DNA of 64,000 bases from Alligator mississippiensis (lineage: Eukaryota > Chordata > Crocodylia > Alligatoridae): the NCBI RefSeq assembly GCF_030867095.1, contig NC_081824.1, forward strand, positions 143,187,433 to 143,251,432, written 5' to 3'. Within the stretch, counting starts at the first letter, position 1; the number at the start of each line of letters is the position of its first letter. Under the pieces are notes generated by a model, which was not told where the DNA came from, did not search any database, and worked only from the letters and a program-made list of their open reading frames with translations. Positions 34,544 through 47,678 of this stretch are shown here, piece after piece. A program made the position numbers and the translations under genes.

Positions 34544-35678
34544 CTGTAAAAAAATATTCAACACTCAGATACAGCATAAGACAAGAATAACTGAAGTGGG
34601 CCCCACAGAGCAAATATGGGCCCCAATTTCCCCACCTAACAAGTATCAACAGTGATGCTCCACTTTGGCTCTAGTGAGACCTCAAGCACCTTCCCTGAAA
34701 ACCTGAGAAGACTGGCAAGAGTTTGAAAAATTAAGGCCAAAATCTGTTTTATGTCTCGCTCAAAAGCCTACACCTTTCAGGAGCACAGTGGGTGCTACCA
34801 ACCTGCTGCTCCTATAGCAATAATGATGCAAGTGCGGGGGATGCTACCTAAGTCACCAATGCCATTTCTTGGAATACCTGGATATTTTTTGGGAATCTCC
34901 TATCTAAATAAATCTCTTCTTGGATTAGGAGGTCCAGTGACCACAAGCTGCTAGCGCTGCAGTCATAAAATACCCCAGAGAATAATAAAAATATTCTAGT
35001 ATATAATAAAAAGGCAAATCCCCAAATCAGACATCACCAAGTTATTCTATAGTTCTCTGACATCAAAACAGTAAATCACAACTTAGTCACAATTCTCAGT
35101 TAGAGTTGTTATTCCAATGACTGAAAGAGACACTCATTTGCATCAGTACAAAGAAAGGTAGACAGCTGGTAGAACAATGACAGAGCAATATAGCAGTCAG
35201 CCAGTCTCCGATCCATGTTGAAAGGGAAAATAATATATTAAATATTTACAACCTGTGCTCTAGTGAGGTCATAAATCATCTCTGTCCAATGTATCTAAAT
35301 ATACCAGAAATCAGCCTCAACAGAAGCATCCCCTTGTATCACTCTCTCAAAGATCTGCTTTATTTATGTGGGATACTGTTACACATTAGGGAGTGAGACA
35401 GTTATTCTACAGAAAGTAAATCTTGTTGCCTTTTATTTTTGACTTATGCCCAATGCCTTTCCCACTTCAACTGTATCTTTTCTAGGGCCTGATTCTCTTC
35501 CCTGTAGTTCTATAAATTTCAACAAAGTTCATTCTGATTTAGTGTTGTGAGATTTGAATCAGGTTTGACGCATTATGAGGTTAAATTATTGTTGCTTAGG
35601 ACCACTGTAACTAAGGTTGTAGCATGTGTGACTATAGATAGTTTCTTGGCCACTTTAGCAGAATTTATTACTTTATGG

Positions 35679-35946
35679 GCATGTTTACCCATTGCCCTAT
35701 GGCATGCTACAGTGTGCAGCATAGCAATCACACGAGTCTGCATGTGATCACCAGCTACATCACCATAGTGGCACAATCCCCCAGTATAGTGCACCACTAT
35801 GGCAACGTAGCGGCAAAATCTAACCATGAGCCATGCATACGGTGCAGTAACCACCCATACTGCATCATACCTCAGTACTTCCAAAAGGAAATACTACAGC
35901 ATGACACCGTAGCAATGTCACTGTACAGCAATGTGTAGACGTGCCC
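35679..35946. mobile_element. Palindromic MITE, about 268 bp
   Basis: The left end 'gggcatgtttac' is matched by the right end, which reads 'gggcacgtctac' on the other strand (10 of 12). The inside is rich in small hairpins, such as 'caccatagtggcac' pairing with 'gtgcaccactatgg'. No convincing target duplication could be read. The termini resemble those at 42.12 kb. Confidence 0.58.
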
Positions 35947-38900
35947 TGTATTCCTCATAACTTGATCTGAGGAGGCGTAACAAATCATTCCAATTGCAAG
36001 TGAAGCCTAGAGATGTTCAGGTTAAAGCAGTTTTTTAGAGGTAGACTCTTCCTCACAAAATTTACAGGTACTGCCAGTTTTTCATTAAAAGAAAAAATCT
36101 GTGCACCAAGCTGTTAATTCACTAGTATTTTGTCATCCTTTAGAAAAGCCCTTTCCACAGTTCATATTACTTTATCAGTATATTCATAAGGAGCCATTTT
36201 TTCCCTATACTTGCTGATTTTAATAAATCAAAACTTTTACATATATAACTCAGTAGAAGCTATCTGTCTTGGTACACATTTATTTACATAAGGAGTCTGA
36301 AGGGGAGAAAAAAATTAAATGGTAAGGAATATTAAATGGTTTTATTATGCACTGTTAGAGGATTCTCAGTTACAAAAAAAACAAAACAAATAAAGACTTA
36401 AACTAGTCCATAAACACATGTTTTTCCTTTATCTGCCATTGATCATATGGGAAATGTCCTTTAATCTAATAAGTAAATTAAGTTTTAACTGGAGATTGCA
36501 AAAATGAGTTAAACATGTTTCTTTTACTTCTGGATTTTAGAACAGCATATGTGAAAGAACACAACAAAATGGAAAATATTTAGATAAAAATTATGCTACT
36601 CATACTAATTAGAAAAATTTAGTCAGGCCATATATTGTCTTCTTTTTTGCCACCTTTCTGCCTTTTCTAAACGCATCTCTAACACTTATTGGATCTGGCA
36701 ACCCTCTGGGTCAAATTCTGCTTCCAGTTATGCTGGTATTAAATTGGTAGAATTACTCTGGCTTCAGTAAACTTGAATCAAAGTCTGGTAAAGTAAAAAG
36801 CCCACCCCCAAAACAACAGCAACAAAAACAAATAAAGGGTAGAAACAAGCACAGTGTGTAATTAAAGAAAAAGTAGAATTGTTTTATTCTTAACCATAAC
36901 TTTTAAAGATAAGTTGTTTACACATACTGTCTATATAAACACACATACAGTTCTCTTAAATACTTTGACAAATTATTAAGGACTTTCTCCTGCAGTTAAT
37001 AATGTAGGCAATATTTTATTTAGTCTTAGTAGAAATTTAATCTCTGCAACCTCATTTTTCTGTTGCAGGATATGACTTGGTTATGTAACAGAACAATAGA
37101 TCAAAGGCAGACACTAGGGTTTGGTTTTGTTTTTTAATCTAATGGACCAATTTTTGAGCACTAATGTCTCAAATTATTCTTGGATTGATCCAGCTCCCAC
37201 TGAAATCAAGAGGGACTCTATTGTAACCTTTTCGGTTGAGTTATCTCATATTGCTTCTCAATGTGTAGACAGAGTTTTTAACCAAAAAGTACTTCTGCAA
37301 TATTGAAATATGACAATTTGTTTCTCCTTTACATCACCAGTTTGGACTTTTTCCCTCCTTACGTTTTCTTGGGGAAACTGTAAAAACTTACAGAGAAAAA
37401 AACTGTTTAGAATTTCACTTCTCCAATTCTAAATATAGTATAAACCATGAAGATGAATGCCTTTACCAGATCTGAAACAACTTGATTTGGAAAGAAAGAA
37501 CTAACACATCTTATGAATATCCCTTATTTTTCAGTGTTGAAGTGCTATAGCTATTATGGTCCAAGAAGTATTCAAGAAGCAAAGGGGGCTTTTTTTTTGT
37601 TGGCGATATCTTTTATTGAATCAACTGTATAGCTAGAAGAGACACCGAGAAATGGCATTGTGTGCCTGAAAACTTAGATCTAACATCTCTTCCTACTATG
37701 CAGTTGATTTGATAAAATAGATCAGCAAAAAGCTCCCTTGTTTTCCCCTTACCTTTTTTAACAGATGTCAGGACATGGCAATGTATTTGTACCCACAAGG
37801 TAAGTAAACATGTACTCTCCACCTTAAAAATAAATAACTATGTTTATTTCAACAAGTGTACATTCATATAAAAGCATAATTATTTTCATATGAATATTTG
37901 ATAGGATTCTATGCTTTTAAATTAAACACAGTATGTTAGATTGAGAGAGCACAAATTTAGGGAGGAGAGGGGGGAAAACTCCTATATATTAAGGATCTAA
38001 TTTTAAAAGCAACATTAACTGCTCTTGATTTATACTAGTTTAGAGTCAATCACTTACATGACCAGTAAAAAAAACAACCTTTTTTATATTATCTTTATCC
38101 ATCTAAATATTAAAATAAAAGAATGGGAGGAAAAAAGGAAAAACATATTAGTCCAAAATTAAGGCTCAGATTTAAAGAAACTCCATGTACTCTAAGTGTT
38201 GGTTCCTGGTTTTAGCCCTCTTTCAAGCAAATTACATTCTTGGTTTTGTTAGATCCAGAGCAATTACTCTGGATCTGCAATGAGATACCAGAGATTAGAA
38301 TCTGACCGGAAGTTCCCACCATACAAAGCGATTTAAGATTTTACATATGCACAAGGGGACAAGTTATAGCTGCCGTGGGAACTGTAACTACACATTTCCT
38401 GGTTTGTGAGAAATTAAAATCTCAACTTTTACTCTGCATTTAATGTAGCTTTTCACACTTGACAAACTGTATTTTCAGCTCAGATTCCAAGATGGAATAA
38501 ATTATTTCCTTTAACATTTATGGGGTGGTGTTTTCATTTTTTTTTAAAAGAAAAACTGTTTAAAAAAAGTACATACTCATATGCATACACACATCAAACT
38601 ACACATTTTAACTACAGTACCTTGAGCAGTTCCAAGAACTTCCACCCCCACTTCTTTACTGATATCTCAACGTACCTGAGGCAGCTAATTAAAAAAGGAA
38701 GTGGTCAAAGTCATGCTTTTTTGTAAACTTCAAAGGTGATCCCCTCTCCTTCCTCCTCTTTACATTTTACTGTCTGGCTTTCTACCCATCCTGCAGCTGT
38801 TAGCTAAGCCTGTGTTTCATGGCGTCAAACCTGCCTCCTCACGGTCCATAAAGTTACAGCAGGAATCGTGATATGCAGGTGTGGAAAAGGGAAAAGTGCA

Positions 38901-40229
38901 GGATGGGCCCGTTAATGATTTTTCTGGCACCCCATGCTGAGCTGCTGAAGAAAGGCAAGTGGCTCTTTGTTTGGAAAGGTATGCTGGGCCATATTACTTC
39001 TCCCACAGCAAAGGTGTTGGTTTTTCACTTTAAGGGCTGTTTACAGAAATGATTCACCTTTAACACAGCTTTTAAAAAATGCTTTGAGGCTTTAATTAGA
39101 TATGGGAGTTGCATCACACTACTACGAAGACTTTTACTTTCCATTTAACCTCCCATTAGATGATTCAATGATCTTTTCCAATGATGAAAAACAGCCAGTG
39201 TCAACTATGCAGACTAACACAGGAAGGGTGACAAAATTAAAAATATTTTTGAGCTAGTTAATGCCACAAGCCTTAACCTGGACCCCTAGCACACATTTAT
39301 ATTTGGTTGGGGAAGATAAAATAACCCAGGCATAAAAAGTCTATTTTCTCTGATTTATGAAATCATCTGAATGTCTGCTTAAGCTTAAGTAGGTGTGCTT
39401 AAGTGTGTTCAGAAATAATAATGCTTTCCTGAATCAGATCCCAAATATGTGCAGACTAATTTAGGAATAATTCCAAACAAATTGGAAGGCAAGGAGTTTC
39501 AGAAATGGCTGCCTAGAAATAGTCTCCTAAGGCTAACACTTTCAAAAGTGCTTAATTTAGGATCCCACAAGCCCTTGTAAGTCAAGGTGACTTAGGCTCC
39601 TCAGCCCTCGAGACTTCTTCCCCTGACTCTGTGCTAAGGTACTAAACAAATGGGGACTGAGGTGCACTATACACTTTGGGACCCTCAAAGTCCACTGAAT
39701 TTGGTGCCAAAGGACTGAAATTTAGGCACTCCTTTTATAAGATTTTTGACTCGGCATGTGTGCTTTACAGATAGGTGATATTTACTGGTCAACATCAGAT
39801 TGAAAATAAGGTGCAACAGGGTGTGGGTGGACAGAAAAGGAAATTGTAAGCAACAGAAAATGATTTTTTAAGTTTGAGAAAGTTTAAAAGGGGCTATTGA
39901 GACTAACAGGACATCTCATATTTTCTCTCTTATTTTGTCTTTTTTATGTTGTCTCAGTCTGGAAGCATATAGGCAGGGATCTATTTATAGTCTCTAAAGT
40001 AAGTTTTTTATCTATACCAAATTTTAAATTGCAGTAAGTGAAAACAGCATGGCTGGTGCTGTTCAAATCAAAAATAAAGTTGCAAGACTTCATTGTGATC
40101 TCACTTGGAGCCGCAGGATGCATATGCCTTAAAGGTCTGACGACAAATTGATGAATTTCAAATGCCACACACAGTTTGTGATGATCCTTCCCAAATTGGG
40201 ACTTCCCCAAATGGTAATATTATCATAGC

Positions 40230-41273
40230 GATGCAGAGCAGAGCAGTGGCGGGAGCCTTGGTGAGGGCTCTGTATCTGGGGCTGGACTCCATGGAAATCG
40301 CGCGTGACCAGGTGGAGAGCTGCATCTGGGGCTGGGAGATGCCGCTCCCTGCCTGGACGCGTTTCCCCATCTGGCCACATGCAGTCTCCATGGAGACCAA
40401 CCCCCGGCCTTGGCTCCGGCCCCAGGTGCAGCACCCCCACTGGGGATCCCACTGCTACCGCTGTCCCTGCACCGTTATGTCCCATGCCAAGCCATTGGGG
40501 CTGGGGGCTGCCACCCCTGTGTGGACATGCTGGGGTGAGCTGAACGCTGGTATGGAATGGGGGTGCCCCAGCCCCATCCACCTCCCCCAGCCCTGGCCTA
40601 GTCCTGGCCACTGCAAGCACACAGGGGGGTATGGAGTCACTGCTGGGTCCACCCCACTCCCTCCCCTGCTGTGGGCTGCATGCCTCGGGCTGGGGGAGGG
40701 AACGGGCAAAGGGAGGGGGGAAAGAGGATAAGTTCCCCCCACTTGGCGGGCTTAGTAGTGACACAGCTACCCCTGCCTCTGTCTCCCCAGCATCTGCTGT
40801 CTTCTCCCCGTCATGGGTGCTGCAGCCCACCAGCGAGGCCTAGAAGTGGCTTCCAGCTCTGCCATGGCCCCATGCTGTCACTGTCCCAAGATCCCAGCCC
40901 TGGACGGAGCTCTGGGGAGATGCATGGGCAGGGTGTGCAGACTGGCAGGGAGCTGCTTCTGGGACTGGGCTGGGAATTGTGGGGTGATGACAACATGGGG
41001 CTGGGATGGGGCAGAGTTGTGATCCACTCCTTGCTCGCCCCTGCCCGGGCAGCTGAGCATAGCTCTGACCCAGCCGTGGCCCCACACTGTCACAGCCCCA
41101 CAACACCACCCTGTGATTGTGGCCTTGCCCACCTGTCCTGTTGCTGAACATTGCTGCCAACGTAGGGAGTTAGGGTGAGTTATTACACGGGGGTGGGGGT
41201 GCTGACCTGGCTTGCGACAACTCACCAAAACAGCCTGCGTGGCCCTCAGGCTCAAATAATTGCCCACTCCTAG
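40230..41273. mobile_element. GC-rich hAT remnant
   Basis: The right end read on the minus strand begins 'ctaggagtgggcaattattt', followed by 'gagcctgagggccacgcagg'. This is a hAT-type terminus similar to the element at 9,496. The left terminus is not recognisable, so the element is probably truncated or rearranged. The interior is GC-rich, with direct repeats such as 'atctggggctgg' (twice near 40,275-40,335) and 'catggcccca..ctgtcac' (near 40,863 and 41,075). Long open frames here reflect base composition. Confidence 0.45.
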
Positions 41274-42123
41274 TGAACGGGTTTATTTTTAGTCCCAGGC
41301 TTTGACAGAGGAAAACAGAAAAGGATTAAAGGGAACAAACAATTCGGGTTTTTTTGCCCAAATCCCAGATGTTTGTAGTTTTTACAATAGTAGTATATGA
41401 CCCAAGGTGTTAAAGAAATAAAAGTAAATAAATAAAGATGCTCATGTTAGAGCTGGGAAGAAAGCACTTTGGTTCAACAGTGGTGTGGCAGCTTTATCTG
41501 TCTCGCTTCATTCTAGTCTGTGATTACAATACAACTCATTTTTCTTTTTTTTATTTCACAGGATACTATAGACAGACTTTAAAACATAAACTTGGTTTAC
41601 AGGCTACAAATAAGTATAATTCCTGCCAGGCCAAGACAGCTGCATGAATCAAAGGACTACTGATGCTTCCAACCCAGATGCTTTTGTTAGCTTATCAGTC
41701 ATACATAACAAGAAACTCAAGGTTTTAAATCAGCCAGGCACTTCTGTGCCTCCTCTCTCTAATTTTAGGGTCTAGATGCTACAGAGACCAGCAGGATTAC
41801 TCCTAGCAAGTAAAGTTAAGCATGTACCTTCATCTTGGCAAGTTCAGTAGAGCTCTGTTTTGCCTGGCTGGGTGTCAGGAGGCACCATGCCTATGTTGTC
41901 TAACTAATGGCAATGCCCTGTTTCAACACCGTTGCATGACAGACATTATAGGGAGTAAAATTGGAATTGAGACCTCACAGTAGTACATAAAAATATAACA
42001 TGAAATAATTCTTACCCTAATAGGTTTACAATCCTCAGTGCCCTCTCTATGCTCCTGGCAGACCCAAATGCGCTTACATTAGAAATGCTGCACTGAAAGT
42101 GTTAAAAAAAAAGCTAGACACCA

Positions 42124-43195
42124 TGGGCATGTCTACAAGAGATGCTTAACTTTGCATTAGCATAGTTTACTGTGAAGTAAGCATGTGCATCTACACGTGC
42201 ACATGCTTACTTCATAGTAAACTTTCCTAATACTGAGTAAATTTGCTACCTACAAATACAATTAGCAAATTTACTTGGCATTAGTAATGGCACCATAGTG
42301 CTTGTGTAGATGCCTGACTGGAAGCAAAATCTGCTCCTGGTCAGCCATCCACCAGGGGGTGGGAGATAGCTCCCTGGGAGCTGGCTGCTGCTGAGGCAGG
42401 CTCCACCACAGGAGCCTGAGCAAAGACTATGTTCTCCTGCCCTGGCAGCAGGGAGCTCCAATCCTTATCTCCCAGACCCCACTCTGCCATGGAGCTGGGC
42501 AGAGAACAAGCTCCTTGGCCCCTGCCCAGCATGCCCGGGTTGAGACAATGTCCCCCTGCCATGGCACTAGGGAGCTTCCAGCCCCTGACCAGGACATTTC
42601 CCAGCCAGCCCCAGGCTGCGTGGGGAAGCAGTGCAGCCTGGAAGTAGCTGGGGACTGTCCTGCACATACAGACTTCCCCATGCAGCCCGGGGCCGGCCAG
42701 GAACTGTTCTGGTCAGGGGCAGGTCCCAGGCCCATCCCTCTATTGGGTGATTGAGGTATGGGGCTTGGAAAGAGCTGCAGGGGTGGGTAGGTCCTAGCCC
42801 CTTGCCCCAATGTGCCAGTGGGGCAGGTAGTAGTGAGCTAGCTGCTAGTTGCCCCACCTGTGGATAGAGACAGGGGGCTGAGATCTGCCCCTCTCCTGCA
42901 GCTCTTTCCAAGTTCTGTGCCCCTGATTGGGGAGCCAGGGCCAGGAGCTCCCTGCTGCCAGGGCAGGAGGACATTGTCTCTGCCCCGGCAGCAGGCAGAC
43001 TCCATGACCAAGAGACAGCTGTCTCCTGGCCCAGTGCTCCCTACTAGCCCTTGGGCTAGCAATCAGGGGAAGCCCCAGTGGCCACAGGAGTGCACTGCAG
43101 TGCTGCAGAGAACTGGGAGCAAATATGCTCCCTAATCTCTGCGTGTGTAGACACCTATGCAAAAACTCTTACTAGGTGTCTACATGTGGCCATTT
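42124..43195. mobile_element. Palindromic class II element with GC-rich foldback core
   Basis: The left end 'gggcatgtctacaag' and several internal 'gtgtctacatgtgg / gtgtagacacc' motifs mark a MITE-like family. Within it, 42,434-42,459 is the exact reverse complement of 42,944-42,969 (26 bp), and 42,764-42,780 is the exact reverse complement of 42,896-42,912 (17 bp). The midpoints differ, so the foldback has indels. AT-rich ends with hairpins flank the GC-rich core. I could not define the right end or a target duplication with confidence. Confidence 0.55.
42165..42222. repeat. Near-perfect 25-bp hairpin stem
   Basis: 'gtttactgtgaagtaagcat' and five more bases pair with 42,198-42,222 with one mismatch and an 8-base loop. 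A second hairpin follows, in which 'agtaaatttgct' pairs exactly with 'agcaaatttact' (about 42,235-42,275). Such stacked hairpins near an end are typical of this MITE family. Confidence 0.85.
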
Positions 43196-46138
43196 AATAT
43201 GGATTAGCCCAATTTAAACCACATTAGAGGTGCGTGTCTAGCCATGTGCACCCTTAATGCAGCTTAAAAATGTCAATCTTAGGCTATATGAGCCTAAATT
43301 TGATACCTGCCCAAACCAAGTATCAAATTTAAACAGGATTAGTTAATCCAGATTAATGCACATGTAGATGTGTTAATGCGCATTAACACAAGGGCTTTAG
43401 CTCTGGGTATCCCCAGCCACTATGGAGCCGACTGGAGCCTAGCCCCAGGGCTCTTGGTTAGCTGTCTCTCCTCAGCCTTCAGCCATTCTGTACCTTGGGG
43501 CACACTGCACAGGGAGCCTAAGGGAGCCATGCTGCCTGCAGCAGTGCACCAGGCCCCATGTGCCCACCTGGGCAGGACCCAGGCCATGGGCGACTGGTGC
43601 CTCCTAGGTCTGGGGAGGCACCAGATCACCAATGGAGGGGGGGGAGGGGGGGCAGCAGCCAATCACCAACATAGGGGGGTGTCTCCCAGCAGCCGATTGC
43701 TGAGCCAGCGCAGAAACCGGAATTACACCTCTGGTTTTGCAACTGGCGCTTCTAGGGGGCACATGGCCAATCTCAGGAGGTGCACGTGCACCCGCATGCA
43801 CCCCCTATGCATTGCCAATGATCCAAGCAGCCTCTGCCCATCCTGTCCCCTAGCTGAAGCTGCTCCTTGGCCACAGGTGAGTGTAGCAAAGGGCTGCAGC
43901 CTGCTGCATCCCCTGCCCAGCCCTGAGATTCCCGCTAGGGATGCTGGCCATGCTCTTTACGGTAGCAGGGCCAACAACTGCTCCCTGCTGCTCCTCAACC
44001 CACAGCCCTCTCTCTTTGCAGGCACTGTAGTGAAGCACCTTTGCTGCACAGTTTCCTCTCCCTGGCTGTTCCCCTGTCCTGGGTGCTGCTGCCAGCTCTC
44101 CAGGGCCAGTATCATAGGGACAGCTGTGCAGGGGCCCCAACAGCCAGTGCAGGCACTATTTCAACCCCAACTCCACCCACATGCCCATGCCCATCCTGAG
44201 TGCTCAGGCTCCCAGCCGGACCAGCTGGACCTGGGCTGCCCCACAACCCTGCTGTCACCTGGAGGGTTACCTATCACAGCAATACATGTTCCTGCCCCCT
44301 GCTACCAAGGAGAACATCACCACTGGCATCAAAACTTTCCTTGGCATGTGACAGGTCTGTGCCTGACCAGCTACAGGGACATGGGCTGCTCAATAAATTG
44401 CTGAACTGTGTCCTGCCTGCTTGCATGCTGTGGGGGGCAGGGGGAGGGGGAGAACCTGGGGCCAGGGGAGTGTGGGTGGGCCAAGCAGAGAGCGGGGCTA
44501 GGGACTGGGCCGGGGCCAGAGGTGGGGACTGGGAGTGTGGAGGGCCCTCCCCCAGTGTGGGACTTACCACATTTCTGGGGCTGGCAAGGCTGGTGGCTTG
44601 GTGTGGGTCTCCCCGTCAGCAAGGGCAATCAGCTGTGCCCAGTGTCCACACCCCATAGTGTGTTGCTGCCTCACTCTCAGCCCAGCCCCACAGCCTGCCA
44701 TGAGGAGTGGCTGGCCACACTACCGTCGGCTGTCAGCTCCTCCCCAGGGGGAGGCAGGCGGCTGGCCGGGTGGAACCAGGGGACTAGGCTCAGCAGGCAC
44801 ACTGGGACCAGCTGGAGGCCCTGGATCAGTGCCACATGGAGCTGTTCCAGCAGCAACTGGCCAGCCAGGGCTGGTCAGTGGTGCCCATGTCCAGGCCCTC
44901 CCACACCTGGCCCCTGGCCCCAGCCCCACAGGAAGGCCTCTGCTGCCTCCTGCTTGCAGTGGCCCCTGACATTTGCTGCGGCTCCTGGACCCATGGGGGA
45001 ACTGTCCGTGGCCAGGGTGCTGGCTGCCTGTCACTAGGCTCTGTGCCCTCAGCACCCCACTGCACAGCTCCCACTCTGAGACTCAGACAGAGACTCTGCC
45101 TCTTGTACATAGTTTTCAGTTTGGGAGGAGGCTTTTTTATTGTTGGTGGGTGAGGAGGGTGATGGAGGAGGTCTGTGTGTTGGGGAGGGAAGGGAGAGGG
45201 GACTCTGTTGGTTGAGTGGGGAGGGATGGGGTGAGGCATAGGAGAGAAATAAAAGTTTTCATTGCAAACACATGCATGTCCTGACAGTGGTGCTGGGGGT
45301 AGGCAGGGGGTAGTGGGTGTGTGGGCAGCAGGGCAGGTGGGTATTGACAGGGCTAGATGGGTGCACCTCCATGTCCCATTCCTGCAGCATGATGTTCTGT
45401 CACAAGTCCTGAGTGGTGCAGCAGCCCCAAAGGCACTGGGACTGGTGGGACAGGAGAGCAATGGCAGTTGTGGCAGAGGCACCCTGGAGCCTGTGGTTGC
45501 CGTGGCTGGCAACAGCAGCAGCAAGACAGCAGCTGAGCAGCAGCAGGGGCCCCAGAAACCACGTACCAGTCATCCAGCAGGTGGGGGTGTCAGGCGGTAT
45601 CAGGTGGCCATGCGCCAAGTGTGTGGAATGGCAGTGGGCAAGCAAGAAACTGTGGCAGCCCTGAGAAGTTCAGGAGTCTGTCCCTGGATGCCAGGGCCAG
45701 GAGCTGGGGTAGGCAGGGCTGGGAAGCGCTGCTGTGACAGGGGCACAGCAGGCATATGCTGTCTGTCTCTGCTACACTGCTGCTGTGACACAGCCTAGAG
45801 GTCGTAGTGCAGAGGGTGTGTTTTTAAGATGGCTACTAAGTGCTGGGAGCTTGCTATAGCTTTAGCATGGCTGCCAAGAGCTTGCAGCCATGTGTCTGGA
45901 GGCCTGAGCTCCTCCAACTGGCCACAGGGGCACATGGCAGGTCTGGACTGACCTGGAACTAAAGTTAATCCCAAATCCCACCACATGTAGACACCTGCCA
46001 AAACCCACTCAATCTGCATTACTTTAGCGGGCATTAAATTTAAGACCACTTAAAATCATGTGTAGACATGCTCACTGTGCAGTAGCTTACTGCACAGTAA
46101 ATCTAGGTTGGAGTAAATGCATGTATAGATGCGCCCCC
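43196..46138. mobile_element. Second palindromic/GC-rich class II segment
   Basis: AT-rich termini with 'gcacatgtagatgtgttaat' (about 43,360) and 'catgtgtagacatgctcact' (about 46,060) bracket 2.4 kb of GC-rich DNA. The right end reads 'gggcgcatctatac' on the minus strand, close to the left end at 42,124, so 42,124-46,138 may be one large or nested unit. A perfect 11-bp hairpin (actgtgcagta) lies at about 46,076-46,100. The GC core has an AATAAA at about 45,247. It also holds a short frame, QLEALDQCHMELFQQQLAS (near 44,810), that resembles the coiled tail of Myb/SANT-type proteins of Harbinger transposons. That last point is weak. Confidence 0.42.
43587..43815. repeat. GC-rich dispersed repeat, copy 2
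   Basis: This copy shares the 20-base start 'atgggcgactggtgcctcct' with copy 1 at 12.49 kb. It has a similar right part rich in 'gtgcacgtgcacccgcatgc'. It is embedded in the GC-rich segment above, implying a nested insertion or a shared module. Confidence 0.5.
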
Positions 46139-47074
46139 TGAGAGTATCAGCCAGACTGGCTGTAATGGGTGAAATACACAGTTTGGTCACAATTAAATTA
46201 TATTCAGCACCGGGTCAGCAGCACTTATTGTTGATGACAGGCAACTACACCAGATAGATTTCTTTAGGAGAATGATGCATAGAGCATATAAACATTTCTG
46301 TATGGTCACAGATGAGCTCCTGACAATAGAAATCTGCAGAAGAAAAAAAAAAAACTGAGCTAGTTGCCTTTGCTCGCATAAGGATCCCTCCTGCCATCTT
46401 TTTTCCAACTATAGCTGCATGGACTCTCCTTCAATCCTCTTGCCTGGTGCTACAGCAAATATTATTCATTCCAGAACTCTACAGAAGTGGGTTTGTGCCC
46501 AAAGTAAAAAGCAAAAATATATAGAATATATTTTGAGTGCTGGAGCATGAAGTAGGAGGAGAAGCTGGAAGAGAGGACACAGTGATGGAAAATGTTGGCT
46601 TTAATATATTCTTGCTGAGAAATATCCCAAGCTGGCTTCTCAGCTGTCAGAAGAAAGAGTAAAATGATCTCGTGAATAATTGCCTTTGCCAGTCCCCTTG
46701 ACCGCCAGACAAAGCTTTATTTACCCATCCTGCAGCCATGTGTAGGGATCCCCGCTTTCTGTTTGACTGGCTACATTTTAACAGTGAAGCGTGAGAAACA
46801 AAATCTACTTTTAAACCCAGCAAATATCAGCAAACTTTTTTGTCAAACTTACAGGGCATCTAATTACAGTGACTAGCTATACTTGATCATGTCTGTAATA
46901 CACAAAAATGTTTTCCCAAATCCACTAATTCCTCAGGGAAAATTGCTATATTGGAAGCTCTTTGGGAGGGGAATTTTTGCTCTTTTGTGTTTTGATAGCA
47001 CCCGAGTTTCACTAGATGCTATCACAGTCACTATAAGAAGTAAGTTTTAGTAACTGAAAAGGAGAGAAAGAAAG

Positions 47075-47275
47075 GTCTAGTGCTTAGCCCATTAGCATGG
47101 GTCATAAGAGACCTGGTTTCAGTTTCCTACTATATCATAGGCTCTCTGTGTGACCCTTGGGCATGTCACTTAATTTCTCTGTACTGCCATTCCCATGTAT
47201 AATAAGGAAATTATAGCCTATCCCTAACCCACAAGGGATCTGTGGAGGAACAATGCAGTAAGGATTTTGAGCATC
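47075..47275 (+). mobile_element. MIR-type SINE
   Basis: Clear sense-orientation MIR: a tRNA-like 'gtctagtgcttagcccatta', then 'ctctctgtgtgacccttggg' and 'catgtcacttaatttctctg', then a 'tgtataataaggaaattata' tail region. It is better preserved than the copies at 1.2 and 18.3 kb. Confidence 0.78.
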
Positions 47276-47678
47276 TCACAATCTATAGGTTCCTAATCAA
47301 TTCGTGATTTCGTGAATTTTATAGAAATCATGAAATTGGACATTGTCTGCAAAATCGGGCATTGCCTGTGAAATTCACAACAACAAAATTACTAAAAATA
47401 AAATGCTGACTCCCCTGTGGGAGCCAGCAGTCCTCATGGCTGCTGCTGCCCAGCCATACAGCCTGCCAGAAGGTGGGGGGCCACCAACACAAAAGGGAGC
47501 AACCAAGATGACAGCTGCCCCTGCTTCTCACTGCTGACTGGCTGAGAGGGCTGCCTGTTATGCAGCCCCACTCCTCTTGGCCAATCAGTGGTGATGGGCA
47601 GGGCTGCATGACAGATAGCCTTCTTGGCCAATCAGCTCAAAAAGTGGGGCCATCAGGAACCCTTGTCCAAGCAAAGCT

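Noticed and set aside
43370..44404. 344-codon plus-strand open frame in GC-rich DNA
   Set aside because: The GC-rich block keeps several frames open on both strands. The peptide has no domain, periodicity or splice context.
45247..45252. AATAAA as a genuine host poly(A) site
   Set aside because: It lies within class II repeat sequence and no supported exon precedes it.
44826..45524. 232-codon minus-strand frame
   Set aside because: Proline- and cysteine-rich low-complexity translation of GC-rich DNA, antisense to an equally open frame.
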